Source: Methylotenera_A sp031422335 (GTDB lineage: Bacteria; Pseudomonadota; Gammaproteobacteria; Burkholderiales; Methylophilaceae). Taken from it: a stretch of 64,000 nucleotides of DNA. The notes under the pieces were generated by a model that was given only the letters and a program-made list of their open reading frames with translations, had not been told where the DNA came from and searched no databases. Every line of letters starts with the position of its first letter. The stretch's first letter is position 1. Location: contig JANOQW010000022.1 in assembly GCA_031422335.1 (NCBI GenBank), forward strand, positions 1 to 64,000, given 5' to 3'. The position numbers were made by a program, and so were the translations under genes. Below are positions 50,697 through 58,718 of this stretch, piece after piece.

Positions 50697-51197
50697 GTGT
50701 TCATGCAATCATTAAAAAAAATTGGGCTGGCTGTTGGCATTTTCGCGCTACTAATGTTTTTGGCTTTTCAGTTCAACAAGCGCATGTTCGCGCCAGAGGT
50801 CACGTTTGTGACGCTCACTGGCAAAAATATCAATATGGCCGATCTAAAAGGCAAAGTGGTGCTGGTGAATTTTTGGGCCACTACTTGCACGACTTGCGTA
50901 AAAGAAATGCCAGGCTTGGTGGATGCTTATAACGCCTACAAACACAAAGATTTTGAAATGATTGCAGTCGCCATGGATTACGATCCACCTGCACAAGTAC
51001 TCAATTTTGCCACGCATAAAAAGTTACCATTTAATGTAATGCATGATGGTTTTGGTGATGTTGCAAAAGCGTTTCGGCACAAAGGCATCACACCCACCAC
51101 CTATATTTATGATAAATCTGGCTTTCGTATTTTGTACAAAGTAGGCGAATTAAATTTCGAAGATTTAAACAAGCTTTTAGCTAAAGAACTTAGCTGA
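50697..51197 (+). CDS. TlpA-like thioredoxin-fold protein
   Basis: A 166-residue membrane-anchored protein: one N-terminal transmembrane helix (about 8-26) then a periplasmic thioredoxin-like domain with the active site NFWATTCTTCVKEMPGLV (CxxC), followed by PFNVMHDGFGDVAKAFRHKGITPTTYIYDKSG, which includes the cis-proline TPTT. It resembles TlpA/ResA reductases of cytochrome c and copper-site maturation. It shares one base with the following gene (TGATG), so the two are coupled. Confidence 0.88.
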   Translation: MFMQSLKKIGLAVGIFALLMFLAFQFNKRMFAPEVTFVTLTGKNINMADLKGKVVLVNFWATTCTTCVKEMPGLVDAYNAYKHKDFEMIAVAMDYDPPAQVLNFATHKKLPFNVMHDGFGDVAKAFRHKGITPTTYIYDKSGFRILYKVGELNFEDLNKLLAKELS

Positions 51198-51607
51198 TGT
51201 TGTGGGTTAAAGCGCTACATATCATTTTCGTCACCAGCTGGTTTGCTGGGCTATTTTATTTGCCGCGGCTGTTTGTAAATCATGCCATGGAAACCAATGA
51301 GGCTGCTTTGACTAGGCTAGAATTAATGGAACAGAAACTGTACCGATTTATGTTACCTCTGGCAGTACTAGCATTGGTATTTGGGCTATGGTTATGGCTT
51401 GGCTACGGCATTTCAGGGGCATGGCTACAGGCCAAGCTGGGCTTGGTTTCTGGCTTGGTGGCATATCATCTATATTGCGGCAAACTGATGCGTGATTTTA
51501 AAGCTGGCAATAATGCGCGCAGCCATATCTGGTATCGCTGGTTTAACGAGATTCCTGTGTTAATATTGGTTATAGTGACTATTTTGGTAGTTGTAAAACC
51601 TTTTTAA
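51197..51607 (+). CDS. hemJ: HemJ/UPF0093 family membrane protein
   Basis: A 136-residue membrane protein with four predicted helices. The N-terminal MLWVKALHIIFVTSWFAGLFYLPRLFVNHA carries the conserved His and Arg of the HemJ family of oxygen-dependent or quinone-linked protoporphyrinogen oxidases, and WYRWFNEIPVLILVIVTILVVVKPF is the typical end. HemJ converts protoporphyrinogen IX to protoporphyrin IX in haem synthesis. The annotation in this class is sometimes CopD-like; the N-terminal motif favours HemJ. Confidence 0.87.
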   Translation: MLWVKALHIIFVTSWFAGLFYLPRLFVNHAMETNEAALTRLELMEQKLYRFMLPLAVLALVFGLWLWLGYGISGAWLQAKLGLVSGLVAYHLYCGKLMRDFKAGNNARSHIWYRWFNEIPVLILVIVTILVVVKPF

Positions 51608-51608
51608 A

Positions 51609-52373
51609 ATGGAATTTTTAAATTCGCCTTGGTTAATTAAAATGCTTGAAAAATCAAGCACAACACCGCGTGGGCGCTTGTTAAGCTTATTTGATATTTT
51701 AGAAGATTGGCTAGACTCACCAAACGTCGCGCCTAATATGCATGAAAAGCAGCAAAATGGTTTACTAATACAAGCGCCACAAAAAAATTTACATGATTAT
51801 CTTGCACTAGAAGCCGCCAAAGCTGGTGCTGCCGTACCAGAAATGTTGGCCAGCCAACTGGTTTTTATGGCGCTTGCCGCCACCCAAGAAAAGCTGCAGA
51901 CCCATAATGCGCAAAGCTTAAGTCACGCAAAGGTTGCCGCCAGCGCGCTTATTTCTGCACAAACTAAAAAAGAGTTCCACATTGCCAAACCAACAGCCTA
52001 TGCCATGGCCGCCAGTTTTGCGGCGGTATGCGCCATTGCAGGTGGTTTGTTGATGTTGAATTTACAACAACCAAACCAAAATATTGCCGCACAAATGCCG
52101 ATTCAAGCAGTTATTCCGCAAATGGTGGCGGCAGAAACCATGGCTGACCCGCAACAAACCATTGCACTGATGGCGCAGATAGAACAAATGCGTCACGGTA
52201 ATTGCCAGCTGATAGAGGCTATTCAACTGCCCGATAGCCAAAAAGGCATTTATATCAACATGGTGGTGAATGGCCAAGTTTCGACCGACCCAAAAGAACA
52301 GGCAATTGCCTTTGATTTGTTAAGCAGAACACGTTGTAATTACACCCCCATGTTGATGGCTAATTCTAAATAA
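51609..52373 (+). CDS. Hypothetical single-pass membrane protein, 254 aa
   Basis: I do not recognise this protein. It has a cytoplasmic N-terminal region (1-125) with LSLFDILEDWLDSP, one transmembrane helix (about 128-152, AMAASFAAVCAIAGGLLML), and a C-terminal region of about 100 residues with two cysteines (about 198 and 245), one in GNCQLIEAIQLP, the other in RTRCNYTP. The topology resembles that of anti-sigma factors, but no zinc motif is present and no sigma factor is adjacent. It starts immediately after the HemJ stop and ends at a terminator. Confidence 0.75.
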   Translation: MEFLNSPWLIKMLEKSSTTPRGRLLSLFDILEDWLDSPNVAPNMHEKQQNGLLIQAPQKNLHDYLALEAAKAGAAVPEMLASQLVFMALAATQEKLQTHNAQSLSHAKVAASALISAQTKKEFHIAKPTAYAMAASFAAVCAIAGGLLMLNLQQPNQNIAAQMPIQAVIPQMVAAETMADPQQTIALMAQIEQMRHGNCQLIEAIQLPDSQKGIYINMVVNGQVSTDPKEQAIAFDLLSRTRCNYTPMLMANSK

Positions 52374-52384
52374 GTCTATTGACC

Positions 52385-52413
52385 AAAAAAAGCCAGCATA
52401 TGCTGGCTTTTTT
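52385..52413. terminator. Bidirectional terminator
   Basis: AGCCAGCA-TA-TGCTGGCT with A-run on the left and T-run on the right, between two convergent genes. Confidence 0.9.
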
Positions 52414-52425
52414 ACATATCAAATA

Positions 52426-52962
52426 CTACTCTGTAATCTTTTTCAAATTATCTAAACCACCTTTAAACACCGCATGGATAGTGCCTGTAGCAGCTGCATC
52501 ATCTTGACCTTTGGCGGGGCTTGTAGACAGATCTTTACGCGCAAAATTCGCATTCCACACCACTTCAGTTACGTTCGCGCTAACAGGTTTTAGCATAATT
52601 TTTGCAGCATAATTGCTCACCGGCAAAACGCTTTCGTTGATAATATAACTGTATGACATACCTGCAGCATCATAATCAGTTAAAGTTTCATTTACTGTGC
52701 CGCCGTCGCCCAAAGTTAGCAAACGCACCGCACCTTTGGTATTGTTGGTGCCACTGATAATTTCTGTTTTAGCCACTGCTGGATGAAATGCACCCAAATC
52801 GCCATAATTACCTACTTTTTCCCATACTTTTGCAGCTGGTGCGTTAATAGTGACTCTTTCTTCTACAGCTAAATTAGCTACGTTACTTTTTGTGCTGGTT
52901 GAAGCACATGCACTTAATAATAGCGCCCCACCTAAAACTGTTAAATTTAATAGCTTATTCAT
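52426..52962 (-). CDS. SRPBCC-family (START-like) lipoprotein
   Basis: A 178-residue protein. I chose the ATG at 52962 (MNKLLNLTVLGGALLLSACAS), which has GGAG 7 bases upstream and gives a clean lipobox LSAC, rather than the longer reading frame from 52989. The mature region has VNAPAAKVWEKVGNYGDLGAFHPAV-like sequence (here TINAPAAKVWEKVGNYGDLGAFHP), the start of the polyketide-cyclase/SRPBCC fold, and ends KGGLDNLKKITE. It should bind a hydrophobic ligand in the periplasm (inference). A divergent TetR gene probably controls it. Confidence 0.87.
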   Translation of the reverse strand: MNKLLNLTVLGGALLLSACASTSTKSNVANLAVEERVTINAPAAKVWEKVGNYGDLGAFHPAVAKTEIISGTNNTKGAVRLLTLGDGGTVNETLTDYDAAGMSYSYIINESVLPVSNYAAKIMLKPVSANVTEVVWNANFARKDLSTSPAKGQDDAAATGTIHAVFKGGLDNLKKITE

Positions 52963-53004
52963 TATTGTCTCCATAATTAATTGCGGCATTAACTATACCG
53001 TTAT

Positions 53005-53121
53005 GTATAATTTATACTTGTATATGGTAAAAGTAAATAAGTATTTATGTTTAATATTAAGTAGTTATAAAAATTGTTAATAACTTAAATAATTATAAGA
53101 TTACCTGTAAGTATATTTACA
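53005..53121. promoter_or_regulatory. Palindromic operator candidates for the TetR regulator
   Basis: The 193-base AT-rich gap between the divergent SRPBCC and tetR genes holds GTATAA-T-TTATAC (53005-53017), a perfect palindrome, and TGTAA-GTATAT-TTACA (53106-53121), another, 35 bases before the tetR start. Two palindromes near the two promoters fit TetR autoregulation and control of the divergent gene (inference). Confidence 0.5.
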
Positions 53122-53155
53122 CAAAATTAATTAATCTCATGCTATACTTTGTGTC

Positions 53156-53716
53156 ATGAGTATTTTAAGAGAAAAAATTTTACTAGTTGCTACTGACCTT
53201 TTTCATACAAAAGGCATCAACTCTACGGGTGTAGATAATATCGTGGCAGTCGCTGGCACCACAAAAATGACGTTATATAAGTACTTTCGTAGCAAAGAAA
53301 TTTTGATTTTAGAGGTGCTAGAAAAAAACCACAGTGATTTTCAAACTTGGTTAGATGGCAAACTAAGCAGCAGCAAAAAGCCTGCAGAAAAAATTCAGCA
53401 ACTATTTGATTATATTGAAGAGTGGGTAAATTCTCCAGCATTTATAGGTGTCGGCTTTATCAAAGCTTCGGCTGAGTTTCCTAATGAGAAGGACCCCATT
53501 CATCAGTTGTCTAGCCAACAATCGCGCGAGTTTAGGCAATTTATCAGCAAGCTAGCGGCTGAAGCCAACATTAAAGATGCCGATGGTTTGGCGCTACAAC
53601 TTTCATTACTCTTTGAAGGTTCTGTACAAGCAGAGCAGATGAAACGCGGCTCTGGCGCTGTAAAATACGCTAAAAAAGCTGCCAAAATTCTCATCAATGG
53701 CGCAGCTAGAACCTAG
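53156..53716 (+). CDS. TetR/AcrR family transcriptional regulator
   Basis: A 186-residue regulator. The N-terminal helix-turn-helix is ILLVATDLFHTKGINSTGVDNIVAVAGTTKMTLYKYFRSKEILI, the TetR signature. The C-terminal half is a ligand-binding helical domain with WVNSPAFIGVGFIKASAEFP. It is divergent from the SRPBCC lipoprotein gene, its likely target. Confidence 0.93.
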   Translation: MSILREKILLVATDLFHTKGINSTGVDNIVAVAGTTKMTLYKYFRSKEILILEVLEKNHSDFQTWLDGKLSSSKKPAEKIQQLFDYIEEWVNSPAFIGVGFIKASAEFPNEKDPIHQLSSQQSREFRQFISKLAAEANIKDADGLALQLSLLFEGSVQAEQMKRGSGAVKYAKKAAKILINGAART

Positions 53717-53798
53717 GCCGTTTAAGCGTTTTACTTAAAACATTTTTTTATTTCTAATTACTTTTTTAAATAAACCGGTTTAACTCATCTTATTTGGC

Positions 53799-53835
53799 AG
53801 GCCTGTAAGTCAATATCCATGCAGCTTGCAGGGCA
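53799..53835 (+). repeat. Palindromic element, intergenic copy between tetR and the pfkB gene
   Basis: A forward copy: GGCCTGTAAGTCAATATCC, ATGCAGC, then TTGCAGGGCA. It lies in the 223-base gap before the PfkB kinase gene, which otherwise shows nothing I can assign apart from AT-rich sequence near 53880-53935. Confidence 0.8.
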
Positions 53836-53939
53836 TCTATTTTCTCTCGTACTTTTTATCCTATTATTTAACATGATTACGCTTGCTAACTACGCCCTAG
53901 CTACAAGATAATAGCGTTTTAAAAAAATAGACCAAAATT

Positions 53940-54911
53940 ATGCACACGCTCATCTGCGGCTCGCTAGCTTACGACACTATTATGGTGTTTCAAGATAAAT
54001 TTAAAAACCATATTTTGCCTGATAAAATTCATGCGCTTAGCGTGGCGTTTTATGTGCCAGAGATGCGCCGCGAATTTGGTGGTACTGCTGGCAACATTGC
54101 TTATAATTTGCAGCTATTAGAAGGTAAACCGATTATTATGGCCACTGTCGGCGAAGATTTTTCGCCCTATGCTAAGCGATTGATAGATAACAAATTAAAT
54201 AGCACCCACATCAAAACTATTGCCAATAGTTTTACTGCCCAAGCGTTTATCACCACCGATATTGACGATAATCAAATTACCGCGTTTCACCCGGGTGCGA
54301 TGGTGGAATCGCACCAAAATAGCGTCAAAAATGTGGCCGATGTGAGTCTGGCGATTATTGCGCCTGATGGTCGTGATGGTATGTTTCAGCATGCTAAAGA
54401 GTGCTTTGACGCGAGCATTCCATTTTTGTTTGATCCAGGCCAAGGTTTGCCAATGTTTAATGGCGAGGAGTTGTTACATTTTATTGAAATGGCCAGCTAT
54501 TTAGCGGTAAACGACTATGAATCGCAGGTGATTCAGGATAAAACGGGCTTAAGTTTGGAGCAACTTGCGGCCAAAGTAAAAGCGCTCATTGTCACTTTAG
54601 GCGGTCAAGGCTCGCATATTTATGCCGATGGTCAACGCTTCGATATTCCATGCGTTAAAGCCGATAAGATTGTGGACCCAACAGGTTGTGGCGATGCCTA
54701 CCGCGCGGGTTTGTTGTACGGCATGGCGCAAGGTTGGGATTGGCCAACCTGTGGTAGATTAGCTTCGACCATGGGTTCAATTAAAATTGCCAGCCGTGGT
54801 GGCCAAAACCACCAGCCTAGCCGTGCCGAGATTGAAGCGATTTATACACAAGCACTAGTAGATGAGGTTGGCTTAAACGAGCTGGTTACGAAAGAACAAA
54901 CCAAGCAGTAA
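53940..54911 (+). CDS. PfkB family carbohydrate/adenosine kinase
   Basis: A 323-residue ribokinase-fold enzyme. PfkB signature 1 is the GGTAGNIAYNLQLLEG region and signature 2 is DPTGCGDAYRAGLLYG, with the catalytic aspartate in GCGD. The N-terminal LICGSLAYDTIMVF is typical. Betaproteobacterial members of this subgroup are often called adenosine or sugar kinase; the substrate cannot be read from the sequence. Confidence 0.9.
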   Translation: MHTLICGSLAYDTIMVFQDKFKNHILPDKIHALSVAFYVPEMRREFGGTAGNIAYNLQLLEGKPIIMATVGEDFSPYAKRLIDNKLNSTHIKTIANSFTAQAFITTDIDDNQITAFHPGAMVESHQNSVKNVADVSLAIIAPDGRDGMFQHAKECFDASIPFLFDPGQGLPMFNGEELLHFIEMASYLAVNDYESQVIQDKTGLSLEQLAAKVKALIVTLGGQGSHIYADGQRFDIPCVKADKIVDPTGCGDAYRAGLLYGMAQGWDWPTCGRLASTMGSIKIASRGGQNHQPSRAEIEAIYTQALVDEVGLNELVTKEQTKQ

Positions 54912-54932
54912 ATTTTTATTAAGGAGTTGGCA

Positions 54933-55385
54933 ATGAAGTTTTCAAAATTAATTTTAGTGGCATTTGTTGCAGTATTTTTAACCGCTTGCGCCAGCTCAAA
55001 TTCTGGCAGTGTCTATAAACGTGATGATGCGCGCAAAGTGCAAACCGTAAAAACAGGTGTGGTAGAAAGCGTGCGCACGGTTAAATTAGAAGGCACCAAA
55101 ACGCCGATTGGTGCTGTGGCAGGTGGCGCCATTGGTGGTATTGCTGGTGGCAGTATTGGCAGCGGCCGTGGCAGTGCAATAGGCGCAGTGCTGGGCGCTG
55201 TTGTAGGCGGCCTTGCTGGCGCAGCCACTGAAGAAGTGGTGACTCGCAAAGATGCGCTGGAAATTACCGTAAAATTAGATGGCGGTGCGTTAATCGCCAT
55301 CGTGCAAGAAGCGGATGAATCCTTTAAGCCTGGTGATAAAGTGCGTATTGTAGAAAATTCAGACACGTCACGCGTGACGCACTAA
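54933..55385 (+). CDS. Glycine-zipper outer-membrane lipoprotein (SlyB/Pcp-like)
   Basis: A 150-residue protein. The ATG at 54933 has AAGGAG about 8 bases upstream; the TTG at 54927 would be two codons longer. The lipobox is LTACAS (Cys about 19). A glycine zipper (about 60-100) reads AVAGGAIGGIAGGSIGSGRG and SAIGAVLGAVVGGLAGAA. The C-terminus has LEITVKLDGG and a GDKVRIV motif like SlyB. It is 21 bases downstream of the PfkB gene. Confidence 0.88.
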   Translation: MKFSKLILVAFVAVFLTACASSNSGSVYKRDDARKVQTVKTGVVESVRTVKLEGTKTPIGAVAGGAIGGIAGGSIGSGRGSAIGAVLGAVVGGLAGAATEEVVTRKDALEITVKLDGGALIAIVQEADESFKPGDKVRIVENSDTSRVTH

Positions 55386-55483
55386 GTACTTTAGGCAATA
55401 TTTGTCATCGTTTAGTCATCTAAACTTCATTAATTTTTCACCTTAGCCACCTAACATCTTTCCAAATTACAGGAGAGATGTTT

Positions 55484-56302
55484 ATGCTTAAAAAGCAGTT
55501 ATCAGTACAGGCTAATTTCAGCCAAAGCAATATCAATCAAGCTGGAATCAATCAAATAAGCGCGCAAGCGCTATCACAGAGCCGCCTGTATGTAAGCCTA
55601 GCTCGCAACGCCAGCGAGGTTGCAGAGGCACAAAGATTACGTTACAAAGTATTTTCTGAGGAAATGGGCGCAAATATTGCCAGCGGCAATAGCAAAAAAA
55701 CTAGTGGCTTAGACGTAGATGGCTTTGATGATTTTTGTGATCACTTATTGGTGCGCGAAAGCACCACCCATCAAGTCATCGGCACTTATCGTATTTTAAA
55801 CCCGCACAAAGCTAATGAGGCAGGCGGCTATTACTCTGCAGGCGAATTTGATTTAAGCCGTTTAGCGCATTTGTCTAGTAGTATGGTCGAGGTTGGCCGC
55901 GCCTGCGTGCATCAAAATTATCGCCATGGCGGCACTATTAGTATGCTGTGGGCAGGTCTTGCCAAATACATGCAAGCGCACAATTATGAATACATGATAG
56001 GTTGCGGCAGCGTGCCGATTCATGATGGCGGCCACATGGCAGCCAGCTTGTATCACAGCCTGAAAGAAGATTATTTATCGCCAGCCGAATACCGCGTGTT
56101 TCCGCATAACCCATTGCCGATTGAGGCGCTGAACAAAGATTTGCCAGTGATTTGCCCGCCGCTAATTAAAGGTTATTTGCGGCTTGGTGCCTATATTTGT
56201 GGCGCACCCGCGTGGGATGCCGCTTTCAACACAGCCGATATGCTGGTAATGTTACCCTTATCTAAAATTAATAGCAGATATGCGGCGCATTTCTTAAAAT
56301 AA
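55484..56302 (+). CDS. olsB: Ornithine-acyl-ACP N-acyltransferase (OlsB-like)
   Basis: About 272 residues. The start at ATG 55484 has AGGAG about 8 bases upstream; ATG 55478 is too near that site. The region RLRYKVFSEEMGA, LVRESTTHQVIGTYRILNP and VEVGRACVHQNYRHGGTISMLW is the signature of the OlsB/PF13444 acyltransferase fold, which makes lyso-ornithine lipid from 3-hydroxyacyl-ACP and ornithine. It is adjacent to a PlsC-type gene, the usual olsBA pairing for ornithine lipid synthesis. Confidence 0.87.
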   Translation: MLKKQLSVQANFSQSNINQAGINQISAQALSQSRLYVSLARNASEVAEAQRLRYKVFSEEMGANIASGNSKKTSGLDVDGFDDFCDHLLVRESTTHQVIGTYRILNPHKANEAGGYYSAGEFDLSRLAHLSSSMVEVGRACVHQNYRHGGTISMLWAGLAKYMQAHNYEYMIGCGSVPIHDGGHMAASLYHSLKEDYLSPAEYRVFPHNPLPIEALNKDLPVICPPLIKGYLRLGAYICGAPAWDAAFNTADMLVMLPLSKINSRYAAHFLK

Positions 56303-56303
56303 T

Positions 56304-57143
56304 TTGCAACAAAGCCATTTTTTAACTCGTTATTATCGAATATCGCGTATTTTAATTCACACTATTGTGGGGTTAACACTGGCGGCATTGGTGTTGCCGC
56401 TCATCAGCAAAAGCAGCAATCTTAAGCTAATTAAATGGTGGTGCGGCGGTTTGTTGCGGGCATTTAATATTAAAGTCAGCATGCATGGCGAAGTGCCTAC
56501 AGCAGACACCAATAGCGTCATGTTTGTCGCCAATCATATTTCTTGGTCAGATATTCACGCGCTCAATAGTATTATTCCACTACGTTTTATTGCAAAGTCG
56601 GACATTAAAAGCTGGCCAGTATTTGGCTATTTAGTGCGCAAAAGCAACACTATTTTTGTAGAGCGCGGCAAACGGCAAGAGGCTGGGCGCATTGTAGAGC
56701 TGACCAAGGATAGTTTGTTGGCTGGCGACAATGTGTGCTTTTTCCCTGAAGGTACGACAACAGACGGTACTGGTGCAGGCGGGCACGGTATTCAGGGGAA
56801 TGATGTTAATCGAATGTCTCTGCAAGGCGCACCAGTATTGCCTTTCAAGAGCAGTGTTTTGCAAGCAGCGATTGATGCCAATGCCACGATTTGGCCGGTG
56901 GCGATACGTTATTCGCATGCTGATGGCGGTACTAATACGCAAATGGCCTATGCGGGTGAGACGACGTTAGTAGAATCGATGCAGAATGTTTTACGGCAAA
57001 AAAATCCCGCAGTTGCACTGCATTTTTTAACCCCTATTCAAACAAAAGGCCAACACAGGCGCGATATCACTAAAGCGGCTTATGATGCGATTGTTACTAA
57101 ACTTAATGCGCTACATCGCGTGGGTCGTGATTTACTTGTGTAA
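56304..57143 (+). CDS. olsA: Lyso-ornithine lipid O-acyltransferase (OlsA-like, PlsC family)
   Basis: A 279-residue membrane-associated acyltransferase with an N-terminal hydrophobic segment (about 15-35). The catalytic H-x4-D motif is NHISWSDIHAL, and FFPEGTTTDG with the block VWPVAIRY-like TIWPVAIRYSHADG are conserved. It acylates the lyso-ornithine lipid made by OlsB; a related role in phosphatidic acid synthesis cannot be excluded. The start is a TTG at 56304, one base after the OlsB stop. Its 3' end overlaps the convergent apaH gene by 41 bases. Confidence 0.85.
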   Translation: MQQSHFLTRYYRISRILIHTIVGLTLAALVLPLISKSSNLKLIKWWCGGLLRAFNIKVSMHGEVPTADTNSVMFVANHISWSDIHALNSIIPLRFIAKSDIKSWPVFGYLVRKSNTIFVERGKRQEAGRIVELTKDSLLAGDNVCFFPEGTTTDGTGAGGHGIQGNDVNRMSLQGAPVLPFKSSVLQAAIDANATIWPVAIRYSHADGGTNTQMAYAGETTLVESMQNVLRQKNPAVALHFLTPIQTKGQHRRDITKAAYDAIVTKLNALHRVGRDLLV

Positions 57144-57921
57144 TCGCCCGCGTTTCCAAATCCATCGCCGTCAATTGCCCGCCCCACAAACAGCCGGTAT
57201 CTAGCGCGTGAACATTATTGCGCTGACGTAAACCGAGTGCCGACCAATGGCCACAAATGATATTTGCGTTGGTTGATTTTCTATTCGGCACGTCAAACCA
57301 CGGTAAGTAAGCCACTGGAATATCTGGCAGCTCACCCTTAAATGCAAACTCCATTTCGCCCTCGGCAGTGCAAATACGCATGCGCGTAAACGCATTGGTG
57401 ATAATACGTAACCTATCCATACCTACCAAATCTGGCTGCCATTGACTTGGCTGGCTGCCATACATATTGGCCAAAAAGTATTGATAATCGCCAGATTGCA
57501 GCACTGTTTCTACTTCGCGCGCGTAGCTTAAAGATTCAGAAATGGTCCATTGCGGCAGTAAGCCAGCGTGCAGCATGACATGGTTTTTTTCAACAATCAT
57601 CAATGGTTGATGCCGCAACCACTTAAATAGAGCATGGCTGTCAGGCGCATCCACACTGGCTTGCAGCGTATCGCCTTTATGCGCGGCTTTAAGGCCATGC
57701 ACCACCGCAAGTGCATGTAAATCGTGGTTACCCAGTACAATTTTAAGCGAATCCTGATACTGATAACACCAGCGCAATACTTCGAGTGAGCCGCTACCAC
57801 GATTAATTAAATCGCCCACCAGCCACAAAGTATCGTTCTTGGCGTTAAATTGTAGGCGCGCTAATAATGCCATCAACGCATGATAACAGCCTTGAATATC
57901 GCCAATTGCATAAGTTGCCAT
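57103..57921 (-). CDS. apaH: Diadenosine tetraphosphatase ApaH
   Basis: A 272-residue symmetrical Ap4A hydrolase. It starts MATYAIGDIQGCYHALMALL and carries the phosphoesterase motifs LVGDLINRGSGSLEVLRW, VLGNHDLHALAV and HAGLLPQW. It controls Ap4A levels in the cytoplasm. Its 3' end overlaps the olsA-like gene on the other strand by 41 bases, so the two transcripts must overlap too. Confidence 0.96.
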   Translation of the reverse strand: MATYAIGDIQGCYHALMALLARLQFNAKNDTLWLVGDLINRGSGSLEVLRWCYQYQDSLKIVLGNHDLHALAVVHGLKAAHKGDTLQASVDAPDSHALFKWLRHQPLMIVEKNHVMLHAGLLPQWTISESLSYAREVETVLQSGDYQYFLANMYGSQPSQWQPDLVGMDRLRIITNAFTRMRICTAEGEMEFAFKGELPDIPVAYLPWFDVPNRKSTNANIICGHWSALGLRQRNNVHALDTGCLWGGQLTAMDLETRAITQVNHDPRDVAH

Positions 57922-57970
57922 TACTGTTAGTTTACCTTATCGTCGCGTGTATGCCCAAAATAGCGGCCAC

Positions 57971-57998
57971 AAAAAAGCCGCTTAGATAAGCGGCTTTT
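57971..57998 (-). terminator. Intrinsic terminator after the cytochrome c gene
   Basis: On the minus strand AAAAGCCGCTTA and TAAGCGGCTTTT pair over 12 bases, followed by TTTTTTG, just downstream of the 58016 gene. Confidence 0.9.
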
Positions 57999-58015
57999 CA
58001 AATCACCATGAATAC

Positions 58016-58492
58016 TTATTTTTCAGTTTTAACAAATTTAAAATCTGCACCTGCGCCATTGGCCATGTCAGCCACGGCACTGGCTACTTCATCGTCAGTT
58101 AAAGCTGAATTACCACCACGTGCTGGCATGCTGCGGATGCCTTCAATCGCGTGTTTAGTAAGCGTTGCATACCCTAACGCAATACGCGGTGCCCATTGCT
58201 CTTTATTGCCTATCATCGGTGCATTTAACATGCCAGAAACATGGCAAGCTGCACAGGCAGCTTGTACAATCTCTGCGCCGGTTCTTTCCACATTTGCCAC
58301 TGCCACAGGCGCTACCTCTACTACCGCCTCTGGTTTAATATTTGCAGCTACGGTAGCTACTGGTGCAGCCACTTCATCTACTGGCTTGCCAACAATAAGC
58401 GCAACCACTATTGCTGCGACTAATAATAAGCCAAAAATAATAACCATAGGTTGCAAGGTGCTGGGTGCTTGGTGTTGGTCGTGGTTGCTCAT
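58016..58492 (-). CDS. Membrane-anchored c-type cytochrome (cytochrome c5-like)
   Basis: A 158-residue protein. One N-terminal transmembrane segment (about 15-35, MVIIFGLLLVAAIVVALIVG) anchors a periplasmic cytochrome c domain with a single haem site CAACH (about residue 85-89) and the axial methionine region GIRSMPARGGNSALTDDEV. The central ~45 residues are Val/Ala/Pro rich. It should carry electrons toward the terminal oxidase whose assembly genes follow. Confidence 0.93.
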   Translation of the reverse strand: MSNHDQHQAPSTLQPMVIIFGLLLVAAIVVALIVGKPVDEVAAPVATVAANIKPEAVVEVAPVAVANVERTGAEIVQAACAACHVSGMLNAPMIGNKEQWAPRIALGYATLTKHAIEGIRSMPARGGNSALTDDEVASAVADMANGAGADFKFVKTEK

Positions 58493-58584
58493 GGTGCTTT
58501 CCTTAAATAAAATCTAAAATAATAGTTAAAAATTAGGGCTTAGTCTTAAGTTGTTGTTATTTTTTACTTACATTAGTGTATCAA

Positions 58585-58616
58585 AACATGTATATCAAAG
58601 CGACTTTGTTATAATG
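58585..58616 (+). promoter_or_regulatory. Promoter of the tRNA-Arg gene
   Basis: A perfect -10 hexamer TATAAT lies at 58610-58615, about 22 bases upstream of the mature tRNA; no strong -35 is visible at the expected distance. Confidence 0.5.
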
Positions 58617-58636
58617 CGGCAATTATTAATTTATTT

Positions 58637-58713
58637 GCGCCCGTAGCTCAGCTGGATAGAGTGTTGGTTTCCGAAGCCAAAGGTCGTGGGTTCGACTCCC
58701 GCCGGGCGCACCA
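58637..58713 (+). tRNA. tRNA-Arg (anticodon CCG)
   Basis: A 77-nt tRNA with an encoded CCA end. The acceptor stem is GCGCCCG with CGGGCGC, the anticodon stem-loop reads TTGGTTTCCGAAGCCAA with anticodon CCG (codon CGG), and the T arm has GTGGGTTCGACTCCC. It lies alone between the cytochrome c gene and cyoE. Confidence 0.97.
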
Positions 58714-58718
58714 AAAAA

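Noticed and set aside
52459..52495. Weak element match in the SRPBCC gene
   Set aside because: CCGCATGGATA is exact and the peptide TGTIHAV fits the frame, but the left half does not match; not annotated as a copy.
57640..57685. Element-like stretch in apaH (LQASVDAPDSHA)
   Set aside because: The family has a similar peptide of the same length here and the DNA match is limited to GGCTTGCAG; likely chance.
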